In this document: in pieces, positions 24,863-32,768 of the stretch
How the letters are laid out: each line of letters starts with the position of its first letter
Numbering within the stretch: position 1 is the stretch's first letter
NCBI GenBank assembly: GCA_965662365.1
Contig: CBFIHR010000048.1
Coordinates: 1 to 34,912 of the forward strand
Length of the DNA stretch: 34,912 nucleotides
Source: CAWVWD01 sp965662365
GTDB taxonomy: Bacteria; Bacteroidota; Bacteroidia; Chitinophagales; Saprospiraceae
Direction: 5' to 3'
The notes under the pieces: generated by a model
Databases searched by the model: none
What the model saw: the letters and a program-made list of their open reading frames with translations, nothing else
Told to the model about the DNA's origin: nothing
Position numbers and translations under genes: made by a program

Positions 24863-25651
24863 TTATTCTACTGGAGCGGCTGCCATCAAGTCAAACGTAC
24901 GAGTAACAGGATTGTGCGGAGCTTCGACGGTATTACCCTTTGCATCTATCAATTCTAAGGTTACTGTATTTGTTCCCATTGGTAAACCTTCTAAAAAGTA
25001 AGGTTTCCATTCTGCAACAGTTGCAATTTCTTCACCGTTGACGGTGACTTTCACTTGATTACCTTCTTTTGATAGTTCTGTGTTGACGATGAAAAAGTCT
25101 AACAATAATTTTTTCGTATCATCGCCAGTATAAGTTCCTTTCGGGCGGCTATAAAATAACATTGGCGTTGTAATATCTTCAGCCGAAGTGATTTTTCCAC
25201 CTTCGAATTTGACGGTTTGTGCCAAATGTGCCTTCCCATTTTTGATACTTTCGTGGTAAGAACGAGAAAGAAACGACAAAATATGGTATTCGCCATCTTC
25301 CATTTTATTTTCAAAATCTGCGGTATAAAATGCTTTGTAAGGTTCGTCATTCACGATAAAGTGAATGTGTTGTCCTTTTCCAGAGTTAGCACACATTTTT
25401 GAGCGATCATCTGTCGTTTGTTGACCTAATTCGTAATTTGTAGCATCATAATCGTAGCTGAATTTACCATTGTCATAGGTAAAACTTTTCAAGGTTGCGT
25501 CTGGAAATTCTGTCGAACTTCCCGAACTTGTTAAAGTTACTACCGAAGTATCTTCTTGCGGTTGCGTACTTTGTTGTTGCGTAGTTGCGGTTTCACTTTG
25601 ACAAGCAGTAATTGCGAAAGCCGCTAAAATTAAAGCGTAAATTCTGTTCAT
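24863..25651 (-). CDS. Periplasmic or surface lipoprotein, unknown function
   Basis: 262 residues. The signal MNRIYALILAAFAITAC ends in a lipobox with Cys17, followed by a Gln/Thr-rich disordered linker. The mature part has a conserved-looking block with His pairs (GKGQHIHFIVNDEPYKAFYTADF, DGEYHILSFLSRSYHESIK) and a C-terminal immunoglobulin-like strand pattern ending in GNTVEAPHNPVTRTFDL. The HIHF and EYHILSFLSRSYHE blocks resemble secreted Bacteroidota proteins sometimes labelled phosphopeptide-binding; that label is not something I can verify. The gene is single, with its own terminator. Confidence 0.75.
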   Translation of the reverse strand: MNRIYALILAAFAITACQSETATTQQQSTQPQEDTSVVTLTSSGSSTEFPDATLKSFTYDNGKFSYDYDATNYELGQQTTDDRSKMCANSGKGQHIHFIVNDEPYKAFYTADFENKMEDGEYHILSFLSRSYHESIKNGKAHLAQTVKFEGGKITSAEDITTPMLFYSRPKGTYTGDDTKKLLLDFFIVNTELSKEGNQVKVTVNGEEIATVAEWKPYFLEGLPMGTNTVTLELIDAKGNTVEAPHNPVTRTFDLMAAAPVE

Positions 25652-25997
25652 GTTGTAAGTTTTATAATTTAAAAATTATTGAATGTAAGTTTTTATGAAT
25701 AGTTTTCATATCTGAAATCATTTATTTTTTAGGAATGTTCATAAAAAGCCGTTCTATTTAAAAATCATGCCCAAAAGATAAACTACTAAGAATTAAAAAC
25801 CGTTAAAAAATTGTATTTCCAAAAGACTTCAATCAACTTTGTTGAAATTGATCCGTCTGTTAAAGTTTATATAATAGACAATATAAGTTCAAAACAGTTG
25901 TAAACGGTCGCTTACAATTTTTTAATAAGGATTGATAATACAATAAAGGTAGATTTATTGCATTATCAGTTCTAATCTACAATCAACACCTATAAGT
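25652..25997. promoter_or_regulatory. Divergent intergenic region with leader hairpin
   Basis: These 346 bp separate the divergent lipoprotein and 154-aa genes. The region is AT-rich and, apart from the hairpin at 25933, holds no ORF or RNA I can support. Confidence 0.3.
25933..25968. promoter_or_regulatory. 15-bp hairpin 30 bp before the 154-aa gene
   Basis: TGATAATACAATAAA (25933-25947) and 25954-25968 are complementary except at one position, with a 6-nt loop (GGTAGA). It lies 30-65 bp before the ATG at 25998, in the likely leader or promoter, and could be an operator for a dimeric regulator or an RNA stem. Confidence 0.5.
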
Positions 25998-26462
25998 ATG
26001 AAAAAACTATTATTTATCACCTTTTTCTCTTTTTGCGTTGCGGTCATGACGAATGCTCAAGTTTATATCAATCCTACTTACGGTGCAAAATCTTTGAAAG
26101 AGGTAGAAATTACGAAAATTGAAATTACGAGTAAATACACAATTGTTCATTTTTACTTTGATTCAAAAGATAAATATCCTGTCGGCGGTTGGATTGCGTT
26201 AAGTAAAAATATGTATATCAAAAATGCTAAAACGCATAAAAAACATTATTTAATCAAAGCGAGTAACATTCCGCTTTTGCCGGCAAAATTAGATTTTACA
26301 GGACGCTACAAACGAAAGTTTAAGGCTTATTTTCCTCCGATTAATCCAGGTACTGAAATGATTCATATTATTGAAGAAGCGACGAATGGTTTCAATTTCT
26401 ATAAAATAAAGCTTAAACCAATGGCGTATTTCAAGCATGAAGAGAAGGAAAATTGGTGTTGA
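25998..26462 (+). CDS. Secreted protein (154 aa), unknown function
   Basis: 154 residues with a signal peptide (MKKLLFITFFSFCVAVMTNA, probable cleavage before Gln21). The mature part is basic and beta-rich: EVEITKIEITSKYTIVHFYF, VGGWIALSKNMYIKN, and RYKRKFKAYFPPINPGTEM. The pattern resembles a small immunoglobulin-like or DUF4352-type domain, but the family is not certain. A hairpin lies just upstream and a terminator stem just downstream. Confidence 0.75.
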   Translation: MKKLLFITFFSFCVAVMTNAQVYINPTYGAKSLKEVEITKIEITSKYTIVHFYFDSKDKYPVGGWIALSKNMYIKNAKTHKKHYLIKASNIPLLPAKLDFTGRYKRKFKAYFPPINPGTEMIHIIEEATNGFNFYKIKLKPMAYFKHEEKENWC

Positions 26463-26476
26463 CCTAAATTGTTGAA

Positions 26477-26510
26477 TTGTTGTTGCTTCGTATAGGCGAA
26501 GTAACAACAA
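26477..26510. terminator. 14-bp stem, convergent terminator
   Basis: 26477-26490 pairs with 26497-26510 with one G-T position and a 6-nt loop, between the convergent stops at 26462 and 26543. The TTGTTG content suggests either transcript could be ended here. Confidence 0.6.
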
Positions 26511-26542
26511 CCCAACGATAATTCTACTCATTACTTTAACAA

Positions 26543-27610
26543 CTATTCTTTCGATTTTTCTAATGTAAATCCAAATGTAGAACCGACCATTTTACTGCTT
26601 CGTACATTGATGGTTTGATTGTGTGCTTCTACGATATGCTTGACGATAGAAAGTCCCAGACCTGTTCCACCTTCTTCTCTCGAACGTGCTTTGTCCACTC
26701 GATAAAATCGCTCAAACAAGCGGTTCAAATGCTGGTTATCGATACCGATTCCATTATCTGACACCTCGATTAAAAGGTTAATATCCATATCATAAAAACC
26801 GATTTGAACATAGCCATTTGGATTACCGTATTTAACCGCATTGTTGACCAGATTATCCAATACTTGACGAATTCTATCTCTGTCTGCTTCGACAAAATAT
26901 GGTCGATTACAGCCTTCTTTGATACGTAGCTTAATGGCTTTATTTTTCGCTTTGAGTTCTAAGTCGTCCAAGACTTCAACGGCTAATTTATGAATATCAA
27001 ATCGCTGAAACTCCATATCCATTTGTTGCCCTTCAATTTGCGAAATAATATCCAAATCTTCGACAATGCTGTTCAAACGTTCCAAATTTTGAGCAGAGCG
27101 TTTGAGGTATTTTTCATTTACTCGATCGTCGTGAATTGCACCGTCTAAAAGCGTATGCAAGTACCCTTGAATATTAAAAATTGGTGTTTTCAACTCATGC
27201 GAAATATTGCCTAATAAATTTCGGCGATAATCGTCCATCGGAGCGAGTTGTGCTTCTTCTTCAACCTTCTGTGCCGCCCACTCGATGACTTGCTTTTCGA
27301 CCTCATCAATGATATGACTATCAAAATCAAAATCTTTGATTTTTTGCTTTTGGTCTTTTGGCATTTTCAAGCTATGTATCGACTTATAAATGACTTTTAT
27401 CTTACGATAAATATATTTACGTAAGTAAAAACCGAATATATAAAAAGCCGTGACGAAAGTCGTAACCGTTACTAAAAACAGCATTAACCACGATGGCCAA
27501 CTTCCTGTCAATAAGCTATACACTAACATCACCGTCAAAACGGATAAGGCGGTATAAAGAGCCGTGTAAATTGTAATCTGTTGCGGTGTAGGATTTCTAA
27601 ATGAATTCAT
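26543..27610 (-). CDS. Sensor histidine kinase (PhoR-like)
   Basis: 355 residues from the ATG at 27610 (a TTG at 27643 lies inside the upstream gene). Two close membrane helices (about 12-34 and 41-62) have almost no periplasmic loop between them, so it probably senses within or at the membrane. The HisKA domain has the phospho-acceptor His138 in GNISHELKTPIF; the ATPase domain has DNLVNNAVKYG (N box), EVSDNGIGI and GGTGLGLSIVKHIVEAH (G boxes). No response regulator is adjacent, so it is an orphan here. It starts 4 bp after the amidase stop, which suggests translational coupling and a link to cell-wall state (inference). Confidence 0.92.
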   Translation of the reverse strand: MNSFRNPTPQQITIYTALYTALSVLTVMLVYSLLTGSWPSWLMLFLVTVTTFVTAFYIFGFYLRKYIYRKIKVIYKSIHSLKMPKDQKQKIKDFDFDSHIIDEVEKQVIEWAAQKVEEEAQLAPMDDYRRNLLGNISHELKTPIFNIQGYLHTLLDGAIHDDRVNEKYLKRSAQNLERLNSIVEDLDIISQIEGQQMDMEFQRFDIHKLAVEVLDDLELKAKNKAIKLRIKEGCNRPYFVEADRDRIRQVLDNLVNNAVKYGNPNGYVQIGFYDMDINLLIEVSDNGIGIDNQHLNRLFERFYRVDKARSREEGGTGLGLSIVKHIVEAHNQTINVRSSKMVGSTFGFTLEKSKE

Positions 27611-27614
27611 TTCT

Positions 27615-28802
27615 TTATGGTTTATAACCTGCCAAACCTTCAAAAAGCCAGTTAGCCAGAGCTTGTCGGTTACTTTCTTTTAGGAAGCGTTGTAAATCTG
27701 CTTCACTTTTAATATTGCCCATTTCGATATAGACACTCGTCGGTTTTGTTTCTCGTAACATGTGCAAATCTCTCGCTGTCACTTTTCCTAAATAGCCTCT
27801 ATTTCTTTGATATTTAGCATATTTTTTTTTGATCGTTTTTTGTAGGTGCAAGGCTAATTTTTTACCTTTCGGACTTGTTGCATGATGATAGAAAAACACA
27901 TCAATTCGCTTGTTACTTTTGCGGGAATCAATATGCAACATCAGTGCATATTGTTCTTTGTAGCCTTTTTGTTTGTAATAACCATAAAGGGTATTAATTG
28001 CCGTAGAACGTTGTGTCAGTCTTGCTTTTTGGCTTAATGGAATCGCATGGTTTTTCCAACAAACTTCGTCTTTATCGTATTTTAGCGTTGTTCCCGAACG
28101 AATCCCATCATTATTATCTCGAATAATCATATATGCGATTGCACCATGTTCGAGCAAGTTTCTCGCTAATCGCAAAGCGACATCGTAAGCATATTCATCT
28201 TCACATATTTTCCAACCTTTCGCTCGATTTATTGCACCTGGGTCAGGGCCGCCATGTCCCGAAACAATATAATAAACTTTACCTTTCAGCTTTGTACTTT
28301 TTAGTGGCACTTTCTGATATTTCTCACCGAAAATAGGGAAAATTCTTTCTTGTGTACTCGTGATTGGAGGCACATCAGTTTCATCAGGGCAAACAAACAG
28401 ATGATAAGGCACCCAAAGCACTTTATCTTTTCGATAATCGCCTGATTTTACGTTTGACTTTTTTAAGGCGTCATTATAATTCTGAATTTTTACGGCTTCG
28501 TTATAGTCTTTAATGCCCAAGGTCGAACGAATACTTTTTCCATTATAAACATGGACAAAAATCGGTAATTCGTACTCAACATCGATTATTAAACCATCTC
28601 CTTTTTTTAGATTGTTTAACTCATAGAAATGTGTCTTATTACAAGATGAACCGTTGAGATTATATTTTTTTAAAATTGAAAAAACACCTTCCCCTTTTTT
28701 AGCTTTCACCCGTAAGTTTTCTTGCGAAAAAGCAACGACTGATAAACAACTAAAGAATAGTAGAAAGAAAATTTTGAATAGCTTATTCTGAATATAAATC
28801 AT
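27615..28802 (-). CDS. Secreted N-acetylmuramoyl-L-alanine amidase
   Basis: 395 residues from the ATG at 28802, chosen because it puts a signal peptide (MIYIQNKLFKIFFLLFFSCL, end near SFSQ/AFSQ) at the front; the upstream alternative is TTG. A LysM-like region (about 30-85: KAKKGEGVFSILKKYN) precedes the Amidase_3 zinc domain (about 175-390) with HGGPDPGA (His183), an acidic pair at Glu201/203, ALMLHIDS (second His) and VYIEMGNIKSEADLQR (late Glu). It cleaves the bond between MurNAc and the stem peptide in the periplasm. It forms a pair with the downstream histidine kinase. Confidence 0.9.
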   Translation of the reverse strand: MIYIQNKLFKIFFLLFFSCLSVVAFSQENLRVKAKKGEGVFSILKKYNLNGSSCNKTHFYELNNLKKGDGLIIDVEYELPIFVHVYNGKSIRSTLGIKDYNEAVKIQNYNDALKKSNVKSGDYRKDKVLWVPYHLFVCPDETDVPPITSTQERIFPIFGEKYQKVPLKSTKLKGKVYYIVSGHGGPDPGAINRAKGWKICEDEYAYDVALRLARNLLEHGAIAYMIIRDNNDGIRSGTTLKYDKDEVCWKNHAIPLSQKARLTQRSTAINTLYGYYKQKGYKEQYALMLHIDSRKSNKRIDVFFYHHATSPKGKKLALHLQKTIKKKYAKYQRNRGYLGKVTARDLHMLRETKPTSVYIEMGNIKSEADLQRFLKESNRQALANWLFEGLAGYKP

Positions 28803-29065
28803 TTCAATTATACCATTTTGTAACAACGATGTTACGTCATTTTATTTTAATAATAGATAAAATCAAATTTAATTAATTATTAATTATATATAACAATTCA
28901 AGCGATTAAAGTTGACGACTTTATCAGATGACTCCTTTTTATAGAACGCAGAAAAGAAAACTTTATGATAAACAAAAATCTGTACTTTCAATAAAATCAT
29001 AAGTTATTCCGTTTCAATCTTGAAAACAAAAACAAATTTTTACTCACTCACAAACATTCAAAAAC

Positions 29066-30895
29066 ATGAAACAGGTATTCACGATTGCCCTGTGCTTCCT
29101 TACGGTGTCAATGATGGCACAAGCTATCAATTCGGACGAAGTTAATTATATCATTTCCATTCAAAATTCAGCTGGTGAACCGCTTCAAAATCAAGAAGTT
29201 ACGGCAATAAATACTAAAAAAACAGACGAAGTTCATACTAAATTTACAACGACACAAGGAAAGGTGAAGTTTATTTTAAAGCGTGGCGAAACTTACAATA
29301 TCGCCTATTTGAATCAACAATTTACGGCTTCTATTCCATTGAAAGGAATGAGTTTTATGACTAAAAAAATCATTTATGATGGTCAATTGTCCCTTGCTAA
29401 ACCGGCGGCTTTTGATACTATTATTTTACAAAAAGTACCGAAAACTCCAACAGAGACGGAAGCTTTGTTTCAATTAATATTAAAAGATAAAGAAGGAAAA
29501 TTCTATAAACATTTAGATGTGTGGCTGGTGCAACCGACAATTAATAAAGTCTATTATGCCCAAACAAATGGTCAAGGTTATGCGACTTTTCGATTGCCAA
29601 TTGGCTACGATTATCAAGTAAATTTTAAGCGTGATGAAAATTATCACCTGATTACGGTACCGAAACAACCAAATTTACGCTTTCGAACAGGGTTTACTTA
29701 TACGTCCAATTTTATGGATATAAAAGAGGTTGTAAGTAATGATACGATTTTTCAAATTGTATCTCCGACTCAAAAAGCAACCCTAAAACGAGCGTTAATA
29801 AAAGTCATGGTTTGGGATTTAGATGGAAATCCGCTGCCAGAAGAGAAAGTCTATCTACAAGGAAAAGATAAGGTTTATGCTGCTGAAACGGATGCGGACG
29901 GACAAGCGGCTTTGCTTTTGCCGAAAGGCAATCATTATGCGGTTAATTTCGAATATCGAGACAGTTTGGAAGTCTTACATATTGAGCCGGGAAATTATAC
30001 TCGAACGGATTATATTCGATATAAATATTTGGGGACAAAAGCGATTGCTCGAAGAATTTTAGAACGAGAATGGTATGCTGCACGATGGGATTCTTTGGCG
30101 AGAGTCCGAGATTTTAGAGATTCTTTGGCCGCTTCAAGGTCAGATTTTAGTGGCTTTTCATGGAAGTTGAATGAAGCAAATATCGCTGATTTGATTCGTC
30201 AGCGAGCTGCTGAGGATAAAAAAAATCTGGCCGACAACCCAAAATTCTTTGAGCAGGTAGGCGACGAAGTAGCAGCTGCCTTATATCGAAATCGAGGAAG
30301 ATGGAAAAATAAAATTATTGTCACGGATTTAACTGGAAGTATGTATCCTTATCTTGACCAAATTTTATCATGGCATATTTTGGATCAGAATAATTCTATT
30401 AACAATCAATATGTATTTTTTAATGATGGAGATCAAACACCCGATAGCAAAAAAATAATTGGTCAAATTGGAGGTTTGTATTATACTGATGCGGATAATT
30501 TGGAATCTTTAACAGGCAAAATGATGGAAACAATGCAAGGTGGCGGTGGAGCAGACTCGCCCGAAAATGACATTGAGGCTTTATTGCACGCTATTGATAA
30601 ACGAAAAACAAACCGTACGGAAATTATATTAATTGCGGATAATAATAGTGATATAAAAGACTTTAAATTACTTCATCAATTGAATGTACCTGTAAGGGTA
30701 ATTTTGGCAGGAACAGAATGGATAGGAGCGAATGAGCAGTACTTAGAATTAGCGTACAAAACGAAGGGAAGTGTGCATACAATCGAGACAGATATTGAAA
30801 ATCTATTTGAATTAAATGATGGTGAAAATATCAATATCGGGAATAATAGCTACCGAATTAGTGGCGGTAAATTCTTAAAAATCGACCGTCTGTAA
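29066..30895 (+). CDS. Secreted von Willebrand A protein with three Ig-like repeats
   Basis: 609 residues. A signal peptide (about 1-20) is followed by three similar beta domains (about 24-110, 130-215, 235-320), each of the shape hydrophobic strand, Gly-X-Pro-like turn, T-X-X-G-X-X-X-F and L-P-X-G-X-X-Y, as in carboxypeptidase-regulatory/Ig-like domains. A charged helical linker (about 320-405) precedes a von Willebrand A domain with a MIDAS-like DLTGS (Asp421, Thr423, Ser425), then GGGGADSPEND (Asp497 region) and an Asp in IILIADNN. The first MIDAS Ser is replaced by Thr, which still can bind metal. The role is probably adhesion or assembly at the cell surface. I know no exact family. Confidence 0.75.
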   Translation: MKQVFTIALCFLTVSMMAQAINSDEVNYIISIQNSAGEPLQNQEVTAINTKKTDEVHTKFTTTQGKVKFILKRGETYNIAYLNQQFTASIPLKGMSFMTKKIIYDGQLSLAKPAAFDTIILQKVPKTPTETEALFQLILKDKEGKFYKHLDVWLVQPTINKVYYAQTNGQGYATFRLPIGYDYQVNFKRDENYHLITVPKQPNLRFRTGFTYTSNFMDIKEVVSNDTIFQIVSPTQKATLKRALIKVMVWDLDGNPLPEEKVYLQGKDKVYAAETDADGQAALLLPKGNHYAVNFEYRDSLEVLHIEPGNYTRTDYIRYKYLGTKAIARRILEREWYAARWDSLARVRDFRDSLAASRSDFSGFSWKLNEANIADLIRQRAAEDKKNLADNPKFFEQVGDEVAAALYRNRGRWKNKIIVTDLTGSMYPYLDQILSWHILDQNNSINNQYVFFNDGDQTPDSKKIIGQIGGLYYTDADNLESLTGKMMETMQGGGGADSPENDIEALLHAIDKRKTNRTEIILIADNNSDIKDFKLLHQLNVPVRVILAGTEWIGANEQYLELAYKTKGSVHTIETDIENLFELNDGENINIGNNSYRISGGKFLKIDRL

Positions 30896-30899
30896 GCGT

Positions 30900-30932
30900 A
30901 AACCGTGTCGGCTTTCAAAACCGACACGGTTT
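30900..30932. terminator. 33-bp palindrome, convergent terminator
   Basis: AACCGTGTCGG (30901-30911) and its complement (30921-30931) with a TTTCAAA centre form arms interrupted by one mismatch, between the convergent stops at 30895 and 30941, with a T run after on the plus strand. Confidence 0.8.
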
Positions 30933-30940
30933 TTAATTTT

Positions 30941-31405
30941 TTATTCGCCTTCCATCATTCCTTCTGGCCCGACTTCACAGTTATTTAGCATTTGTTGTAC
31001 TTCTTTCAAGGGCGTATAACCGTTCTCATTTCCAAAGTGATTATTGATGTAATTTATCAAATTAGCAATATCAATATCATTTAAGTTAGGATTTGGCGGC
31101 ATTTGTTGATTGTATTCTTTGCCATTAACGGTCATTTTGCCGTTATAACCGTAATAAATCAAACACGCTACTTTATCTTTATGCTTAGTCAAATAATCGG
31201 AATTGGCTAAGGGCGGAATCAGTTCTGCCAGGTTTTCGCCATTTTCACCATGACAATTTACACAGAAATTATCGTATAAAATCTTGCCATGCGTGTATTT
31301 ATCCGCTTCGCAGCTATTATTAATTATAGCCATGAAAACAGTCACCACAAAGATATAGGTCACTTTTGACCTAAGGCGAACTTTATGAAAGTTTGAACTT
31401 TTCAT
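30941..31405 (-). CDS. Class I cytochrome c lipoprotein
   Basis: 154 residues from the ATG at 31405; a GTG at 31447 would add 14. A long n-region and hydrophobic core end in NNSC (Cys32), so it is probably a membrane-anchored lipoprotein facing the periplasm. A single haem site is FCVNCHGENG (Cys48, Cys51, His52) with Met102 in QQMPPNP as axial ligand; the C-terminal helix has DIANLINYINNHFG. It follows the SCO gene on the same strand, which supports a role in or near cytochrome oxidase. The start codon lies inside a 12-bp hairpin. Confidence 0.87.
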   Translation of the reverse strand: MKSSNFHKVRLRSKVTYIFVVTVFMAIINNSCEADKYTHGKILYDNFCVNCHGENGENLAELIPPLANSDYLTKHKDKVACLIYYGYNGKMTVNGKEYNQQMPPNPNLNDIDIANLINYINNHFGNENGYTPLKEVQQMLNNCEVGPEGMMEGE

Positions 31406-31411
31406 AAAGTT
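31379..31411 (-). promoter_or_regulatory. Hairpin covering the cytochrome c start codon
   Basis: Exact 12-bp arms (31379-31390 and 31400-31411) with a 9-nt loop include the ATG at 31405 on the minus strand. If that ATG is used, the start would be paired in the mRNA; if the upstream GTG is used, the hairpin is coding. Confidence 0.4.
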
Positions 31412-31461
31412 TAAATTCTTAAAATAATGTTTACTATTATATTTCACGTCTTTGATTTTTT

Positions 31462-31503
31462 CTGCCTACTGAATACTGCAACCTGCCTACTGCTTACTAT
31501 CCT
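31462..31503. repeat. 7-bp tandem repeat at the SCO 3' end
   Basis: Six tandem 7-bp units, four of the type CTGNNTA (CTGCCTA is present twice), run from 31462 to 31503. They overlap the last codons and stop (31487-31489) of the SCO gene and the start of the gap to the cytochrome c gene. No inverted arm was found nearby. Confidence 0.6.
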
Positions 31504-32140
31504 CCATTTCTTTGAGTAATATTTTAATATCCTCAATCAAGACATCTACTTTTTCGGCACTTGTTCCGTCTGCATACGAACGCAAGTGTCCATCGGTGTC
31601 GGTTAATACCAAATAACCGGAATGCTCGTAGCCGCCAGGTGCGTCTTCGTTTTCAACTGCGGTATTCATATAATGTTTAGCGAAAGCGTAAGTTTGATCA
31701 CGGTCACACTCGACAAAGTGCCATTTTGGAGCTTCGACTCCCAAATCAACGGCGTGTGCCTTCAAAACAGAAACCGAATCATTCAAATAATCAATCGAAT
31801 GTGAAATTAAAGCTACTCGGTCATCATCTTTAAACTCGTTGTGAATGCGTAACATATTGCGGGTCAAATCCACACAAATAGACGGACACTTTGTAAAAAA
31901 GAAATCTACAACATAGATTTTTCCTTCAAAATCTTTGTTGGTGACGTAGTTGCTATCTTGATTTAAAAACTTAAATTCTGGAACGACAAAAGGAATTTCG
32001 ACCTTTACAGAATCACCATTTTCATTGACTTGAGTTTCGATAGTCGGAATCCCTTGATATCCTAATTTCTTAGGGTTTGGAATTTCGGCATCACAAGCGA
32101 AAAGTGCCGTGATTGTTAATGCAAATAATAGGTATTTCAT
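31487..32140 (-). CDS. SCO family copper chaperone (thioredoxin fold lipoprotein)
   Basis: 217 residues. The lipobox is LFAC (Cys16). The thioredoxin-like domain carries the copper-binding CPSIC (Cys85, Cys89) within FFFTKCPSICVDLTRNM and His173 in GYEHSGYLVL, the full SCO metal site. SCO proteins deliver copper to the CuA centre of cytochrome c oxidase or keep its thiols reduced, in the periplasm. It sits between a helical lipoprotein gene and the cytochrome c gene on one strand. The last codons overlap a 7-bp tandem repeat, so the C-terminal few residues may be repeat-derived. Confidence 0.9.
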   Translation of the reverse strand: MKYLLFALTITALFACDAEIPNPKKLGYQGIPTIETQVNENGDSVKVEIPFVVPEFKFLNQDSNYVTNKDFEGKIYVVDFFFTKCPSICVDLTRNMLRIHNEFKDDDRVALISHSIDYLNDSVSVLKAHAVDLGVEAPKWHFVECDRDQTYAFAKHYMNTAVENEDAPGGYEHSGYLVLTDTDGHLRSYADGTSAEKVDVLIEDIKILLKEMEDSKQ

Positions 32141-32155
32141 GTTTTTATTTAATCT

Positions 32156-32190
32156 TAGACCTTACAGATTTTCAAAATCTATAAGGTCTA
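32156..32190. terminator. 35-bp palindrome between lipoprotein and SCO genes
   Basis: Seventeen-base arms around one central base (32173) are complementary at 16 positions and contain AGACCTTACAGATTTT. The palindrome lies 10 bp past the stop at 32201 and 15 bp before the SCO start, so it either ends the lipoprotein transcript or, being in the gap, modulates read-through into SCO. Confidence 0.6.
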
Positions 32191-32200
32191 TATGGTGTAA

Positions 32201-32656
32201 TTAGTTTTCTTTTTCCTTCAACAATTCATTCGCTTTATCAAAAGCTTCATTCGTTTCTTCCTTGATTTGCTTAATGCGACTTTTCTCTTTTTGAATAATT
32301 TTAGCAAGTTCAGCTTCGTCTTTCGCACCTTCAAGCGACGATTTAATATTGCGAGAATCGGCCATCCAGTCATACATATCTTTATGTACTTTCTGCAAAG
32401 TTGTGATACTTGCTTTCATTGTTGTAGCATCAGCGTCATTTACTGTATTTTTTAGGCTGTCCATTTGTTCCCAGATTGGCGGTAACTTCATCGAAATTGG
32501 CATAATTTCATCATGTACGGCCATAATCTCGTCCCAGCCTTGTTCTACTGCGGAGATGGTTTGTGCTGCTTCTTTTTCTTGTGATTGCTCACTTTTTTGT
32601 GACTGACAATTGGCAAAAGCCAAAACGCTAAACATAGCGATAAATAAAATTCTCAT
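32201..32656 (-). CDS. Helical lipoprotein, unknown function
   Basis: 151 residues. The lipobox is FANC (Cys17). The mature part is nearly all helical and charged (EQGWDEIMAVHDEIMPISMKL, KVHKDMYDWMADS, an E/K-rich coiled coil to the end). Similar Bacteroidota proteins are sometimes labelled viral A-type inclusion protein, a name with no functional meaning. It is the first gene of a possible cluster with SCO and cytochrome c, so a role near the respiratory chain is possible but unproven. Confidence 0.8.
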   Translation of the reverse strand: MRILFIAMFSVLAFANCQSQKSEQSQEKEAAQTISAVEQGWDEIMAVHDEIMPISMKLPPIWEQMDSLKNTVNDADATTMKASITTLQKVHKDMYDWMADSRNIKSSLEGAKDEAELAKIIQKEKSRIKQIKEETNEAFDKANELLKEKEN

Positions 32657-32768
32657 ATTTACTTAGTTTTACTAATTGTGTCGTTTTAGCAGTTGTGATT
32701 TGTGGAATTATAAAAATTATAAAAATTACAAAAATCATAAGCACTACGAAAACGACCAATTTATCCAT
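32628..32768 (-). CDS. Possible small membrane protein (46 aa) overlapping the lipoprotein start
   Basis: An ATG at 32768 opens a 46-codon frame with a hydrophobic helix (MDKLVVFVVLMIFVIFIIFI) and a polar end, stopping at TAG 32628-32630, out of frame with and overlapping the first 29 bp of the lipoprotein gene. The hydrophobic part is encoded by an AT-rich repeat (about ATTTTTATA units), so the frame may be an accident of composition. Confidence 0.3.
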   Translation of the reverse strand: MDKLVVFVVLMIFVIFIIFIIPQITTAKTTQLVKLSKYENFIYRYV

